Made by a program: the position numbers and the translations under genes. A stretch of 64,000 bases of DNA from the NCBI GenBank assembly GCA_016934215.1, contig JAFGTE010000013.1:88555-152554 (forward strand), written 5' to 3'. The number at the start of each line of letters is the position of its first letter. Within the stretch, counting starts at the first letter, position 1. The notes under the pieces were generated by a model that worked only from the letters and a program-made list of their open reading frames with translations, ran no database searches and was not told the origin of the DNA. The stretch comes from Candidatus Peregrinibacteria bacterium. GTDB lineage: Bacteria; Patescibacteriota; Gracilibacteria; UM-FILTER-43-11. This document shows positions 17,393-26,670 of the stretch, piece after piece.

Positions 17393-19321
17393 TTAAGCCA
17401 CTGTTTCGTCTTTCTTTTTCTTATCCGGCTCCAGTTGAGCCAGTATTTTTTTTGTTTCTTCCGCCGTCACTTTGTATTTTTCCGGGTCTGTTTTTGTTTC
17501 TTCCAGTGTTCTTTTTGCCTCTCGCCGCGCTTCACTTTCGTAACCAAGAGCGCGCAGGCAGTAAGTGATCATAAAATGAGTGTTGGGACTCGCTACAATG
17601 CTGTAGGATTCGCGAAGCAGAGAAAATGCTTTTTCATAATTACCTTTTTCATACTCCGCTTTTCCCTTTCTGAATTTTTCGAAAGCGGTCTTTTTTTGTT
17701 TTTCGTCCGCTTTTTCAAGCGGCACTCCTGCGATGACTTCTCTGATCCTTTCTGTTGAATTAGCGGCTCTCACCTCTTCGCCATCCTGATTGAAATAACG
17801 CAGTACTCCATCCAGTCCTCTGATTCCATAATTTCGTTTTGTACTAAAGCCAAGTCTGCCTGTCGGATCAGAAGGACCTTTTTCCTTAATTTTTGAAAAT
17901 AATTTTTCCGGATTCAATCGGTTCCCCTGACGATCGATCCAGGCACCTTCTTTTTTAGTATGATATACAAATTCTCCGTAGGGTCCCATCGGGTAACTTT
18001 CCGCGATGTTGCTTTCCGCCCAGTCAATATGTTCAGCGGGTTCTGCTATCAATTCAGGAAATGGAGCACGAATTTTAGGTTTTTTTTCTGGTTCCGGAAC
18101 TTTCGGTGCTTCTGTAATTACCGGTTCTTTTGATTTTGGCGCAGTTTTTGGTTTTTGCTTTGCGGTATTTTCAGAAGGTGCTAAAAGCGCTTCCAATTCA
18201 TCGGCTTCTACAGCTACAACTTGCGCAGTTTCCAGGGCACCCGGTACCACCATAGGATCTTTCACTTCCCCGCCTATTTTGTCCCACACACGTCCATCGC
18301 TGGTTACGAAATACTGAGGATTTTCCTTATTTGGTTTATTGCCTTTGCCCCTGATCCGCTCAAAATAAACCCGGCGAAATGTCAGGCCTTCGTCCAACAT
18401 TATTAAGTACAAAGCAGGCGGTATTTTTTCCGTCAGACTTTCAGGAACCCCCGGTAATGGCTGAAGCCGGGGTTTCTTTTCAGATTCCGGTGCAGGTTTC
18501 TTTTTAATCCCCACTGGTTTTTCACTGGCGTCTTCGAGGGTCGGAGAAGAGCGACTAATCAGTTCGTCGCCGACTTCCAAATGCATGTAGCCCGTTTCAT
18601 CGATGTAATACTTGTTTTCTCTGATCGTTGTTTTACAGAGCATGTTTCTCGCATAAGATTTACCGCTTTTTTCTGCGGTGGAAACTTCTTCTACTTTCGG
18701 CATTCCCATAACAGCATATTCTGTTGGGGAAAGCTTAGCCCGAAAAGCAGCGGCCAGCCACTGACCAAGTTCAGTTACTGTTCCGTTGAATCTGTCAATT
18801 GTTCGCCTTATTTTAGCGTAAATATCTCTAAATTTGTAATAAGTTTTACCTGCTTCTGATTCTTTCCCGAATATTTTTTTATAATTTCTGTAGGCGTCAC
18901 TGTTTTCTTTTTCGATTTTTGCTTCCAGTCTTTCACTGCCTTCCGGAATATCAATTTTAGGCCTTCTTGTTTTATAATGAATCGATAGTGCCCAAATGGT
19001 ATAAGGACCTACCTCGCCGTCTGCTACTGCCCATCGATCCCCTCGAAGATTCAGGGAGTCGAACATTCTATTTTGCAGGCTGATCAGCAATCTTTTTGCT
19101 GCCGCTTCATTCATACCCTCCTTCTCATATCCTTCAATGAATTCCTTATTCAGCGTTTTATAATCGCCTTTCGCATAAGACTCCCTATTTAGTAGCTTTC
19201 CCATAAACCTGTCCACGCGTTCACGTATGAGAGTTTCCGTCTCTCGCTTCAACTTTCCCAAGGCTTGTGATGTCGGGCTTTCAGGTTCCTGTCTTGGTGT
19301 TTCTGGTATGTTAGTAGACAT
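17393..19321 (-). CDS. unknown protein with GPYT peptidoglycan-binding-like motif and C-terminal TPR-like helices
   Basis: A 642-residue protein of unrecognised function. Near residues 60-115 it has a helical module ending ADGEVGPYTIWALSIHY, which resembles the second half of PG_binding_1 domains (DGxxGPxT) and recurs in the two unknown proteins downstream of 20941. A proline/lysine-rich linker (about 370-410) and two beta-rich stretches with VTSDGRVWDKIGGEV and GLDGVLRYFNQDGEEV follow. The C-terminal 100 residues (KFRKGKAEYEKGNYEKAFSLL) look like TPR helices. No signal peptide is present. The first ATG after an AT-rich gap was taken as start. Confidence 0.7.
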   Translation of the reverse strand: MSTNIPETPRQEPESPTSQALGKLKRETETLIRERVDRFMGKLLNRESYAKGDYKTLNKEFIEGYEKEGMNEAAAKRLLISLQNRMFDSLNLRGDRWAVADGEVGPYTIWALSIHYKTRRPKIDIPEGSERLEAKIEKENSDAYRNYKKIFGKESEAGKTYYKFRDIYAKIRRTIDRFNGTVTELGQWLAAAFRAKLSPTEYAVMGMPKVEEVSTAEKSGKSYARNMLCKTTIRENKYYIDETGYMHLEVGDELISRSSPTLEDASEKPVGIKKKPAPESEKKPRLQPLPGVPESLTEKIPPALYLIMLDEGLTFRRVYFERIRGKGNKPNKENPQYFVTSDGRVWDKIGGEVKDPMVVPGALETAQVVAVEADELEALLAPSENTAKQKPKTAPKSKEPVITEAPKVPEPEKKPKIRAPFPELIAEPAEHIDWAESNIAESYPMGPYGEFVYHTKKEGAWIDRQGNRLNPEKLFSKIKEKGPSDPTGRLGFSTKRNYGIRGLDGVLRYFNQDGEEVRAANSTERIREVIAGVPLEKADEKQKKTAFEKFRKGKAEYEKGNYEKAFSLLRESYSIVASPNTHFMITYCLRALGYESEARREAKRTLEETKTDPEKYKVTAEETKKILAQLEPDKKKKDETVA

Positions 19322-19342
19322 TTTCTTATTAATTAAGAATAT

Positions 19343-20917
19343 TTATTTAGTTCTTTTTACCACGAGCAAAGTAATGTCGTCCGCCTGCGGATACTGCCCC
19401 ATATAGGCCCGCACCTCAGTCAGAATGGCGTCGTGGATCTGTTGTGCCGTACCCAGTGTGGCATATTTCTGAACTGCCGTTTTAAGCCGTTCCATGCCAA
19501 AATTTTCTGTTTCGCTTTGCCAGGCTTCAGGTATACCATCCGTGTAAAGCACAAAGACATCACCGGGCTGAGTGATCACTTTTTCAGTAGTCAGCTTGGC
19601 CGTGATGTCAGGTAGCATTCCCATTGCCAGCCCGCCATGGGCAAGTTCGATGACCGTGCCGCTGACTGCCTGGTAGTGCAGAATCGGGTCATGACCTGCC
19701 TGAGTGAATTGAAGAATTCCCTTTGCGGTTTCCCAGAGTGCGATACAAGCGGTCACAAAAATATTCGGAGCCGTTTTCATGGTCAGCACTTTATTCAGTT
19801 CGCTGACCAATTCTTTTGTATTGTCATAATGGTTCATCAGTGACGGCACGAGCGCGTTGCTGATTGCTGAAACCAAGCCGGCACCCACTCCGTGCCCGGT
19901 AACATCCGCAATGTAAAACAGGAGATTCCCGTTCTTCTGCACAGGAATAAAATCGTAACAGTCACCTCCGACTTCAGTGGCTGCATTTAAACTGGCCGCG
20001 ATGTCGAGATTTGCAATTTGAGGAAGCTGTTTGGGTAGTAATTCTTTTTGGATTTTGGCAGCGAGTTCGAGCTCTTTAGCTACTTTTTCGTGCTCAATCA
20101 TCGCTTTGGTGCTTTCTTCCAGGTCAGCCGCCATTTTATTAAACGTGTTGGCCAGCATCCCCACCTCACTGCGTGAACGAATCGGAATACGAATACTTAA
20201 ATCACCGCTACCGATTTTAGTGGCCCCCTGCGTGAGAGCTTTGATCGGACTGGTAATTCCATGAGCCACCACATAACCAATAAGAAGCGCGATCAGCACA
20301 CCTGCCACTGCAATCGCAATAATGCGTATGGCTGTGTCGCGCACCCTTTGAAGTAATGCGTCATAAGTGACTTCATAAACAACGGAATAGCTTCGGGTGA
20401 TATTGCTTTGATCGCGGAAGGGGTAAACAACGTTAATAATTTGTTCCGTATTGCTGATAGGATCAATGGTCCGGCCATTGAGATCTAGGTAATGGTAATG
20501 AGCATCTTCACCTGATTTTTCCAAATAAACGATACGGCCTCCTTTGGTTTTAACAGAAGGGTAAACCGCCTGAATACGATCCAATTCTTCCGTGCTGAGC
20601 CCGCTCTCCATTTCTGTTTCATAAAGTGCTTTTCCGTTGTAATTAAAGATCGAGACTCCTGTAATATCCTGGTTTAAACTGTAGATTTCAGCCATTTCCC
20701 GGTCAAAATGAGCAAAAGCGCTTTGCAGATAGTTGTTTTCGTAGTTGCTAATGACCCGTTCATTGGTAAGTTCAGCAAAACTGACCGCTTTTGTGTAAAT
20801 ATCCTGGTTGATTTCTTTCGTTTTCTGTTCAATCACCAGATACGCCGTAGCGCCCAGTATCGCGAGGATAATGAGCCAGGTGGCCATGATAATCTGTGAT
20901 TTAACGGAACGGAACAT
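19343..20917 (-). CDS. HAMP-SpoIIE (PP2C-type) phosphatase, RsbU-like
   Basis: Membrane-bound serine/threonine phosphatase of 524 residues. A first helix (about 10-30), an extracytoplasmic sensor with IYSLNQDITGVSIFNYNG, a second helix (about 193-215), a HAMP domain (about 216-270), a coiled linker and a SpoIIE domain (about 300-520) follow in order. The catalytic aspartates are in GGDCYDF, ADVTGHG, YTDGIPEAW and QADDITLLVVKR. Such enzymes usually dephosphorylate anti-anti-sigma proteins, but no STAS or anti-sigma gene is adjacent. It lies between unknown genes of one paralogous family, which may make those proteins part of its pathway. Confidence 0.92.
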   Translation of the reverse strand: MFRSVKSQIIMATWLIILAILGATAYLVIEQKTKEINQDIYTKAVSFAELTNERVISNYENNYLQSAFAHFDREMAEIYSLNQDITGVSIFNYNGKALYETEMESGLSTEELDRIQAVYPSVKTKGGRIVYLEKSGEDAHYHYLDLNGRTIDPISNTEQIINVVYPFRDQSNITRSYSVVYEVTYDALLQRVRDTAIRIIAIAVAGVLIALLIGYVVAHGITSPIKALTQGATKIGSGDLSIRIPIRSRSEVGMLANTFNKMAADLEESTKAMIEHEKVAKELELAAKIQKELLPKQLPQIANLDIAASLNAATEVGGDCYDFIPVQKNGNLLFYIADVTGHGVGAGLVSAISNALVPSLMNHYDNTKELVSELNKVLTMKTAPNIFVTACIALWETAKGILQFTQAGHDPILHYQAVSGTVIELAHGGLAMGMLPDITAKLTTEKVITQPGDVFVLYTDGIPEAWQSETENFGMERLKTAVQKYATLGTAQQIHDAILTEVRAYMGQYPQADDITLLVVKRTK

Positions 20918-20940
20918 ATATTTGAATCCAAAATATGATT

Positions 20941-22419
20941 TTAAGCATTCGCTTCCATTTCACGAATTCTGAATTTATGAACATTAATTTCCTCTTGTTT
21001 TCGAGCGATTTCTTCTTTTTTCTTTTCAATTTCTTCTTTTTTTCGTTTTAAAGCCTCCTGTCTTTTATCATTCCCTGAGCTCAAGGCATTTATTTCTACC
21101 TGTATGGTTCTGGCTTCATATTCGAGTTGGCTTAATTGCACTTGCAATCTGCCCAGATCACTTTCGGCAGTTTCTAAAAGTCTTTTTTCTTTTGACAGTG
21201 TTTCCTGTTTTCCGATCGCCACTTTATCCTTTTTGTGTTCTATTTCACCCGCTTCTCTTTCGGCTCTTTTTAAACTTGCTTCTGCAGCTCTGAGTCCTTC
21301 CTCTGCTTTCTTAGCAGCTTCTCTGTTAACTGTATAATCATACTTTTGATATTCAGCTTTTCTACGCTTTACTTCTTCCCTTTGTTTTTCAATAAAGCTT
21401 CTGGTCATGATAATCTCTTCTTTCTTTTTCTCGAGGTCTTCTTCCAATTTAGCTTTCTCTTTTTTTCTGTTCTTTTTTTGCGCTGCTGTTTCAGTTTCCG
21501 CCGGTTCAATAATTGCCTCTCCAATAGTCACTTCGAAAGGGGACTCACCCGCTTCTGTCCCCCCTGCCGCTTTGGTTGGCGGCACCATATATTCTCCTAA
21601 TTCTTTCGAAATCGCGTTTGCATAGGCATAAGTGTTATCGTCCTCATAATAATGGTTACCCGTGGCGACCCATGCATCATTTTCTTTTTGCTCTTTACTG
21701 GCCCATTCCCATTTTCCATCATGAAACCGGAAGAAGGTTTCTGTGTCGCCTGTTTTGACAACGTAGGTCCCATCCTCAAGACGCTTACCCATACTGCTGC
21801 TCAAAAGTGATTCTCCTGCGCTTTCAAGGGACTCACCAGCTCCGGTTATCCCTGTTCTGGCGGCCAGATTGATGTTTCTTCCGGGAGTCGGGGTATTTGC
21901 TGTCTGACCGGATTCGAGTGCCATAACGGCCAGTGTATAAGGTCCGATTCTGCCGTCGATAATCGCTCCGGGGTCACCGGCAAGATTATATTTATCAAAA
22001 AGTACCCGCTGCATGGCCTTAATCTTCTCCTGAGCTTCACCCGGATCAGTAATTCCCATTTTTTCCGCAAAAATTTTGTTCCATTTTGTCCAGCCGGTAT
22101 AGTTTCCAAGTTCTGATGTATAGTCCGCAATGGCTTTTTTTGTTTTTGGTTTTTTCAGCATTGCCTCAACATTCTGCGTTACCTGATCTCGTAAGGCGTA
22201 CTGCCTTCTTTGAGATTCGGCTAAACTGGCCCGTTGTCTGGGCGTTAATTCGCGTCGGGAAGGCCTTTCGGGCGTTTTTTTGCCCCGTTTCCCCTGTTCC
22301 CCTTCCTCTGTTGCCCATGGATTCATGACAGGTTTTGGTCCGCTCTGACTGGCTCTGTATTCTTCGTATACGAACTTTCCTGATTCAAAGTCTTTTGATG
22401 TAAAGCAATAAATATTCAT
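20941..22419 (-). CDS. unknown protein: GPYT module, WEWASK module and long coiled coil
   Basis: Unrecognised 492-residue protein. The start MNIYCFTSKDFESGKFVYEE resembles the start of the adjacent 22431 gene. Residues about 85-165 hold WTKWNKIFAEKMGITD..IDGRIGPYTLAVMAL, a PG_binding_1-like half-module. Residues about 205-275 hold LEDGTYVVKTGDTETFFRF-HDGKWEWASKEQKEN, which recurs in the 1928-residue protein at 33640-33830. The last 170 residues are a Lys/Glu-rich coiled coil. There is no signal peptide. It is encoded 12 nt downstream of its paralogue, probably in one transcript with it. Confidence 0.72.
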   Translation of the reverse strand: MNIYCFTSKDFESGKFVYEEYRASQSGPKPVMNPWATEEGEQGKRGKKTPERPSRRELTPRQRASLAESQRRQYALRDQVTQNVEAMLKKPKTKKAIADYTSELGNYTGWTKWNKIFAEKMGITDPGEAQEKIKAMQRVLFDKYNLAGDPGAIIDGRIGPYTLAVMALESGQTANTPTPGRNINLAARTGITGAGESLESAGESLLSSSMGKRLEDGTYVVKTGDTETFFRFHDGKWEWASKEQKENDAWVATGNHYYEDDNTYAYANAISKELGEYMVPPTKAAGGTEAGESPFEVTIGEAIIEPAETETAAQKKNRKKEKAKLEEDLEKKKEEIIMTRSFIEKQREEVKRRKAEYQKYDYTVNREAAKKAEEGLRAAEASLKRAEREAGEIEHKKDKVAIGKQETLSKEKRLLETAESDLGRLQVQLSQLEYEARTIQVEINALSSGNDKRQEALKRKKEEIEKKKEEIARKQEEINVHKFRIREMEANA

Positions 22420-22430
22420 GATAATAAAAA

Positions 22431-23654
22431 TTAACCAAGTTGTATTTTTGGGTAGCGTGGCTTCCCGTCAGATTTTGTAATAGTCAATTCCCCTTGTTCG
22501 GTAATCGTTAAAACATCTCCTTCCTGCAGTTTCATATCGTCAATCTTTGCACCTACTTTTCGTGCCACGAGGTTGAGAACCCGGAAGGTACGGGGGGATG
22601 ATTTTGAGTTTTTGGGTTTTGCCTGCTCCCGGTAATTGACAGCCAGCGCCGCGGAAAGAAAAGTGTTATTCCGTCTACAGGTCCAGCCTTCGATTTTGAA
22701 TTGTCTTGCCGGAATATCGCCTCCCTGATCGAGCCTGGTATACTTGACCTGAATGATTTCATCCAGTCTTTTTCCGCTGACCCGCTGTCTCATTTCTCTT
22801 TCAGGCGGTATATTTCTTTGTGGCGGTTCGGCACCTCTGGGAGCCTTTCCTGTCTGAACACTCAGATAATTTAAGGCGTCTAAAAAGAGTGCCCAGTTTT
22901 CACCGTCTGGTGAATAACTCTTCTTGTTCAAATTGGAACGGCCGGGAGGAATCGGTTTCATTTTGCTTCCCTTTGAATGTCTGGTCATCCAGTAGTCATT
23001 CAGTGCGCTCACACTATAAGGCCCCATCAGCCCATCGATGTATATCCAGGGATTGGATTTTTCTCTTTCAAGACTGATTTGAAAAACGTCGTTCTGATAA
23101 TAATCGACCAGCACATGCTGAGCCGCGGCTGTAATACGCCTATAAGTGACTGTCTTGCCGGCCCCGCGATAAGCTTCCGGAATGTCCGTCAGATTGATAA
23201 CCTCCGCAAAATCACGATTCCAGGCCTGATAACTATTATTTCGATACCCTTTATTTCTATGAATAAAAGCATGGAGTTTGTCACCGATGGCCGGATTCTC
23301 CAATGCTTCGCGTACCTTATTGATGTACCACTCCTGACATTCCCGGGTTTCAAAAATTTCTTCGATAGTGCGCCTTCTTAAGTTCTCTCTGGCGCCTGGG
23401 GGTACCGGACGGGGGGATTCTTTCAGTTTCTTTTCGGTTTCTGCTTTGGTTCTCAGTTCCACCCTCCCTCTTTCTTCTTTGGCCCAGTCGGGCATTTCCT
23501 GGGTATCCCTTGGCTTATGAATCCAGTCTGCCACATCCCCTACTCCGGGCATCTGAGTCACGAGCGTCGGGCGTTTGCGATCTTTTTCTGTTAAGCAAAT
23601 AAACCTTTTTCTGTCTCTGAAGTCCTTATTTTGATCAAAACAATATAATTCCAT
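22431..23654 (-). CDS. unknown protein with GPYS peptidoglycan-binding-like module
   Basis: Unrecognised 407-residue protein without signal peptide. It starts MELYCFDQNKDFRDRKRFIC, similar to its downstream neighbour. The middle (about 135-235) has YQAWNRDFAEVINLTD, a helix with AAQHVLVDYY, then YIDGLMGPYSVSALNDYW and a PPGRSNLN tail; the neighbour has the equivalent WNKIFAE, MQRVLFDKY, IDGRIGPYTLAVMAL and TPGRNINL. The C-terminal 100 residues are basic and beta-rich with LQEGDVLTITEQGELTITKSDG. It is the first gene of a minus-strand run. The preceding gap (23655-23800) is very AT-rich with repeated GTTCAATTAA. Confidence 0.7.
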   Translation of the reverse strand: MELYCFDQNKDFRDRKRFICLTEKDRKRPTLVTQMPGVGDVADWIHKPRDTQEMPDWAKEERGRVELRTKAETEKKLKESPRPVPPGARENLRRRTIEEIFETRECQEWYINKVREALENPAIGDKLHAFIHRNKGYRNNSYQAWNRDFAEVINLTDIPEAYRGAGKTVTYRRITAAAQHVLVDYYQNDVFQISLEREKSNPWIYIDGLMGPYSVSALNDYWMTRHSKGSKMKPIPPGRSNLNKKSYSPDGENWALFLDALNYLSVQTGKAPRGAEPPQRNIPPEREMRQRVSGKRLDEIIQVKYTRLDQGGDIPARQFKIEGWTCRRNNTFLSAALAVNYREQAKPKNSKSSPRTFRVLNLVARKVGAKIDDMKLQEGDVLTITEQGELTITKSDGKPRYPKIQLG

Positions 23655-23800
23655 AAGGTATTTATTTTTGTTTTAGTTCAATTAATTTCAGTTCAATTAA
23701 ATTAATCTATTAATTATATCATTTTTTTACTCAAATTGCAAATAGTATTGATGGCTCCTTTTAGCTATAATCGCTATAGTTATCACCTCGCATAAAAGGC

Positions 23801-24841
23801 ATGATTGAACGTGACAATGAAATCACCAGCGCCAAGGGAAAAATGGCTGATAATAAGCTTGATTTAGCCTTACGGCCAAAGACTTTAGCGGAATACGTGG
23901 GGCAGGCAGATGCTAAAATGAACCTTACGGTCTCGATGACAGCGGCCAAAAAACGCAAAGAACCTCTGGAACACGTGCTTTTTTACGGTCCTCCGGGCCT
24001 TGGAAAGACTACTTTAGCCAATATCATCGCCAGTGAAATGGGGGTGAGTATCAAAACCACCTCCGGACCGGCTATCGAAAAGCAGGGGGATCTGGCTTCC
24101 ATTCTGACGAATCTTAAAGAGAATGACATCCTGTTCATCGATGAGATCCACCGCCTGAAAACCCAGATCGAGGAAATTCTTTATAGCGCTATGGAAGACT
24201 ACGCACTGGATATCATCATCGGCAAGGGGCCGGCGGCCAGAAGTATGCGGCTGGAACTCCCCCGTTTTACCCTGATCGGAGCCACCACTAAAATCGGTTC
24301 GCTTTCTGCCCCGCTCCGCGATCGTTTCGGCCATGTATATAAGCTGGATTTTTACTCAGAAGAGGAGATTCAGCAGATTCTAAAACGCAGCGCCATCCTG
24401 CTGGAAATGAAGATTGAAGAAAAGGCCCTGACAGAAATCGCCCAGTGCAGCCGCCGGACGCCCCGTATCGCCAATCGCCTGCTCAAGCGTATCCGGGATT
24501 TTGCGACGGTAGAAGAAGTGAGTCCTATTACACTGAAATTCACACAGAAATGTCTGGTCACCATGGGGGTCGACATGCTGGGCCTGGATAAGACCGACCG
24601 CCAGATTTTACTGGCCATTATCGAAAAATTCCAGGGCGGACCGGTGGGCGTGAATGCCATTGCCGCCGCCACCAGTGAGGAGGCGGAAACGATTGAAGAC
24701 TTATACGAACCCTATCTCCTTCAGATCGGCTTTTTAGACCGCACGAAGCGGGGACGAGTCGTGACGGAAAATGCCTATATGCACTTAGAAATCAAAGCAC
24801 CCAAAAAGAAAAACATAGAACAAAAACACTTGTTTAATTAA
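23801..24841 (+). CDS. ruvB: Holliday junction branch-migration ATPase RuvB
   Basis: RuvB hexamers drive branch migration with RuvA, whose gene is at 43052, not adjacent. The N-terminus LALRPKTLAEYVGQADAK is canonical. Walker A GPPGLGKTTLANIIA (about 64-78), Walker B DILFIDEIHRL, sensor 1 LIGATTKIGSLSAPLRDRFG with the arginine finger and the winged-helix end IGFLDRTKRGRVVTENAY follow. 346 residues is normal. ATG at 23801; a second ATG at 23843 is possible. A TATAAT at 23766-23771 may be its -10. Confidence 0.97.
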   Translation: MIERDNEITSAKGKMADNKLDLALRPKTLAEYVGQADAKMNLTVSMTAAKKRKEPLEHVLFYGPPGLGKTTLANIIASEMGVSIKTTSGPAIEKQGDLASILTNLKENDILFIDEIHRLKTQIEEILYSAMEDYALDIIIGKGPAARSMRLELPRFTLIGATTKIGSLSAPLRDRFGHVYKLDFYSEEEIQQILKRSAILLEMKIEEKALTEIAQCSRRTPRIANRLLKRIRDFATVEEVSPITLKFTQKCLVTMGVDMLGLDKTDRQILLAIIEKFQGGPVGVNAIAAATSEEAETIEDLYEPYLLQIGFLDRTKRGRVVTENAYMHLEIKAPKKKNIEQKHLFN

Positions 24842-24847
24842 TTGTTT

Positions 24848-24918
24848 GTTCGTAGCTTGTGGTTCGTGGCTTGCTCGTTTTGCGCGCCACTACGAACCAC
24901 GAGCCAAACACTACGAAC
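24848..24918. repeat. imperfect palindrome of CGAACCAC-type repeats between ruvB and dnaG
   Basis: GTTCGTAG (24848-24855) and CTACGAAC (24911-24918) are perfect outer arms around a 71-bp imperfect palindrome built from TTCGTGG / CCACGAA-like words. A related TACGAACCACGAACC sits at 48681-48695, versus TACGAACCACGAGCC at 24891-24905. It lies just upstream of the dnaG ATG and could be a hairpin or terminator after ruvB. Confidence 0.6.
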
Positions 24919-24924
24919 CATTCC

Positions 24925-26667
24925 ATGAACCATCTCGACGAAATCCGGGCTAAGATCGCTATTGAAGATCTTGTGGGCGGCTATGTTCAGCTGAAAAAGG
25001 CAGGCCGGAATCTGAAAGGCCTCTGTCCTTTTCATAACGATACACATCCCAGTTTTATGGTGAGTCCCGAAAAGGGTATCGGTTACTGTTTTGCCTGTAA
25101 CAATGGCGGGGATATTTTTAAATTCATCCAGCTGATTGAAAAAGTGGATTTTCCGGCGGCCGTGAAAATTCTGGCAGATAAGGCCGGCGTGCGGCTGCCT
25201 GAGTTCAAGCCCGAAGCCCACAACGAAAAACTGCGCATGCTCAAGGTCAATGAGCAGGCGGCCGAGTTCTTTACAGAACAGCTCAGAAGTTCGGAAAGCG
25301 GCATGAAATATTTTAAGGATCGGGGGCTTTCAGAAGCCACAATCAAAGAATTTCAGCTGGGGCTGGCTTCTGATTCTTATACGGCCCTTAGGGATTACCT
25401 AAAGAAATCTGATTTTGATGAAAAATTTCTCCTTGAGGCAGGATTGATCAGTCAGCGATCGATTGCCGATAAAAGTACTTTCGACCGCTTCCGGAACCGT
25501 ATGATGTTTCCCATTCATGATCAGCAGGGTAATGTGGTCGGTTTTGGGGGGCGCATCATCGGAGAAGGCGAACCTAAATACCTGAATTCGCCTGACACGC
25601 CGGTATACAACAAAAGCTTTGTGCTTTATGGCCTGCATCTGGCTAAGGAAGCGATAAAGAAAGAAGATCTGGCCATTTTTGTGGAAGGCTATATGGACGT
25701 GATCGCCGCCCATCAGGCAGGTACCGGAAATGTCATCGCGACCTCGGGCACGGCTCTGACCACTCCTCAGCTCAGACTGATCAAACGCTATACCAGAAAT
25801 ATCGCTTTCGCTTTTGATGCGGACAGTGCGGGCGCGGAAGCGACCAAGCGAGCCATTGAACTGGCCCAGGAAGCGGAGCTTAATCTTCGTATCATCCTGA
25901 TCCCGGAAGGCAAAGACCCCGATGAGTGTATCCGGAAGAATCCGGATGCCTGGAAGCAGGCAATAAAGAAGGCTGTGCGGGTGATGGATTTTTATTTTTC
26001 CCATGCTTTTTCGCTTTATGATGCCAAAGACATTGACGGTAAAAAGGCCATTCTGAACATGCTGCTCCCTCTTATTAAACAGACGACCAGCAGCGTGGAG
26101 CAAAACGAGCATTTAAAACGTCTGGCGTACGAGCTTAAGACGGAGGTGAAATTCCTGTGGGAAGACATGAAAAAGCTGGAAAGCCGAAAAACCTATCAGC
26201 CTGTCGCCGGAACCGAAGTGCCCGCTCCGCAGAAGGAGGTTTTCAGCCGCGAAGAATTCCTGCTGGGCTTTATTATGGACCGTCCTGAATTATATGAAAT
26301 CGTCCATTCCAATCTGATCGATGTTGCCGGTTTTGACCCTGTCACGGAAAAAATTTACAAGACCTTAAAAAGAGTGTACAATTCGCGAAGCATTGTGGAA
26401 TTACGGGAGCTGCAGGGAGAACTTTCTGAAGAAGAACGGCAAAGACTCAGCATCCTCCCTCTCCTTATCGAAGAATACTATCCTGATTTTTCTGAAGAAG
26501 CTGCCAGAAAAGAAGTCATGAGTCTGATCCGTCAGATCAACAAAAAAAATCTCCGCGCTTCGCAGAAGGAGTTTGAATTCAGGATTCGGGAGGCGCAGGA
26601 CTCCGGCGAACGAACCCTGCTTCTCAATCAATATTCTCAGATTCTCAAGCTAGCTAACAAACTATAA
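24925..26667 (+). CDS. dnaG: DNA primase
   Basis: Synthesises RNA primers at the replication fork. I start it at the ATG of MNHLDEIRAKIAIEDLVGGYVQL; an in-frame extension to 24859 only translates the palindrome. The zinc-binding domain CPFHNDTHPSF..GYCFACNNGGD (about 38-64) is complete. The TOPRIM catalytic core has FVEGYMDVIAAHQAG (the E) and AFDADSAGAEATKRA (the DxD), and VGFGGR lies in the RNAP basic domain region. The C-terminal helicase-binding region is divergent, as usual. It is followed 3 nt later by the primary sigma factor, a macromolecular-synthesis arrangement found in many bacteria. Confidence 0.96.
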   Translation: MNHLDEIRAKIAIEDLVGGYVQLKKAGRNLKGLCPFHNDTHPSFMVSPEKGIGYCFACNNGGDIFKFIQLIEKVDFPAAVKILADKAGVRLPEFKPEAHNEKLRMLKVNEQAAEFFTEQLRSSESGMKYFKDRGLSEATIKEFQLGLASDSYTALRDYLKKSDFDEKFLLEAGLISQRSIADKSTFDRFRNRMMFPIHDQQGNVVGFGGRIIGEGEPKYLNSPDTPVYNKSFVLYGLHLAKEAIKKEDLAIFVEGYMDVIAAHQAGTGNVIATSGTALTTPQLRLIKRYTRNIAFAFDADSAGAEATKRAIELAQEAELNLRIILIPEGKDPDECIRKNPDAWKQAIKKAVRVMDFYFSHAFSLYDAKDIDGKKAILNMLLPLIKQTTSSVEQNEHLKRLAYELKTEVKFLWEDMKKLESRKTYQPVAGTEVPAPQKEVFSREEFLLGFIMDRPELYEIVHSNLIDVAGFDPVTEKIYKTLKRVYNSRSIVELRELQGELSEEERQRLSILPLLIEEYYPDFSEEAARKEVMSLIRQINKKNLRASQKEFEFRIREAQDSGERTLLLNQYSQILKLANKL

Positions 26668-26670
26668 TTT

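Noticed and set aside
24859..24924. N-terminal extension of DnaG
   Set aside because: It translates the ruvB-dnaG palindrome; conserved DnaG sequence begins at the ATG at 24925.
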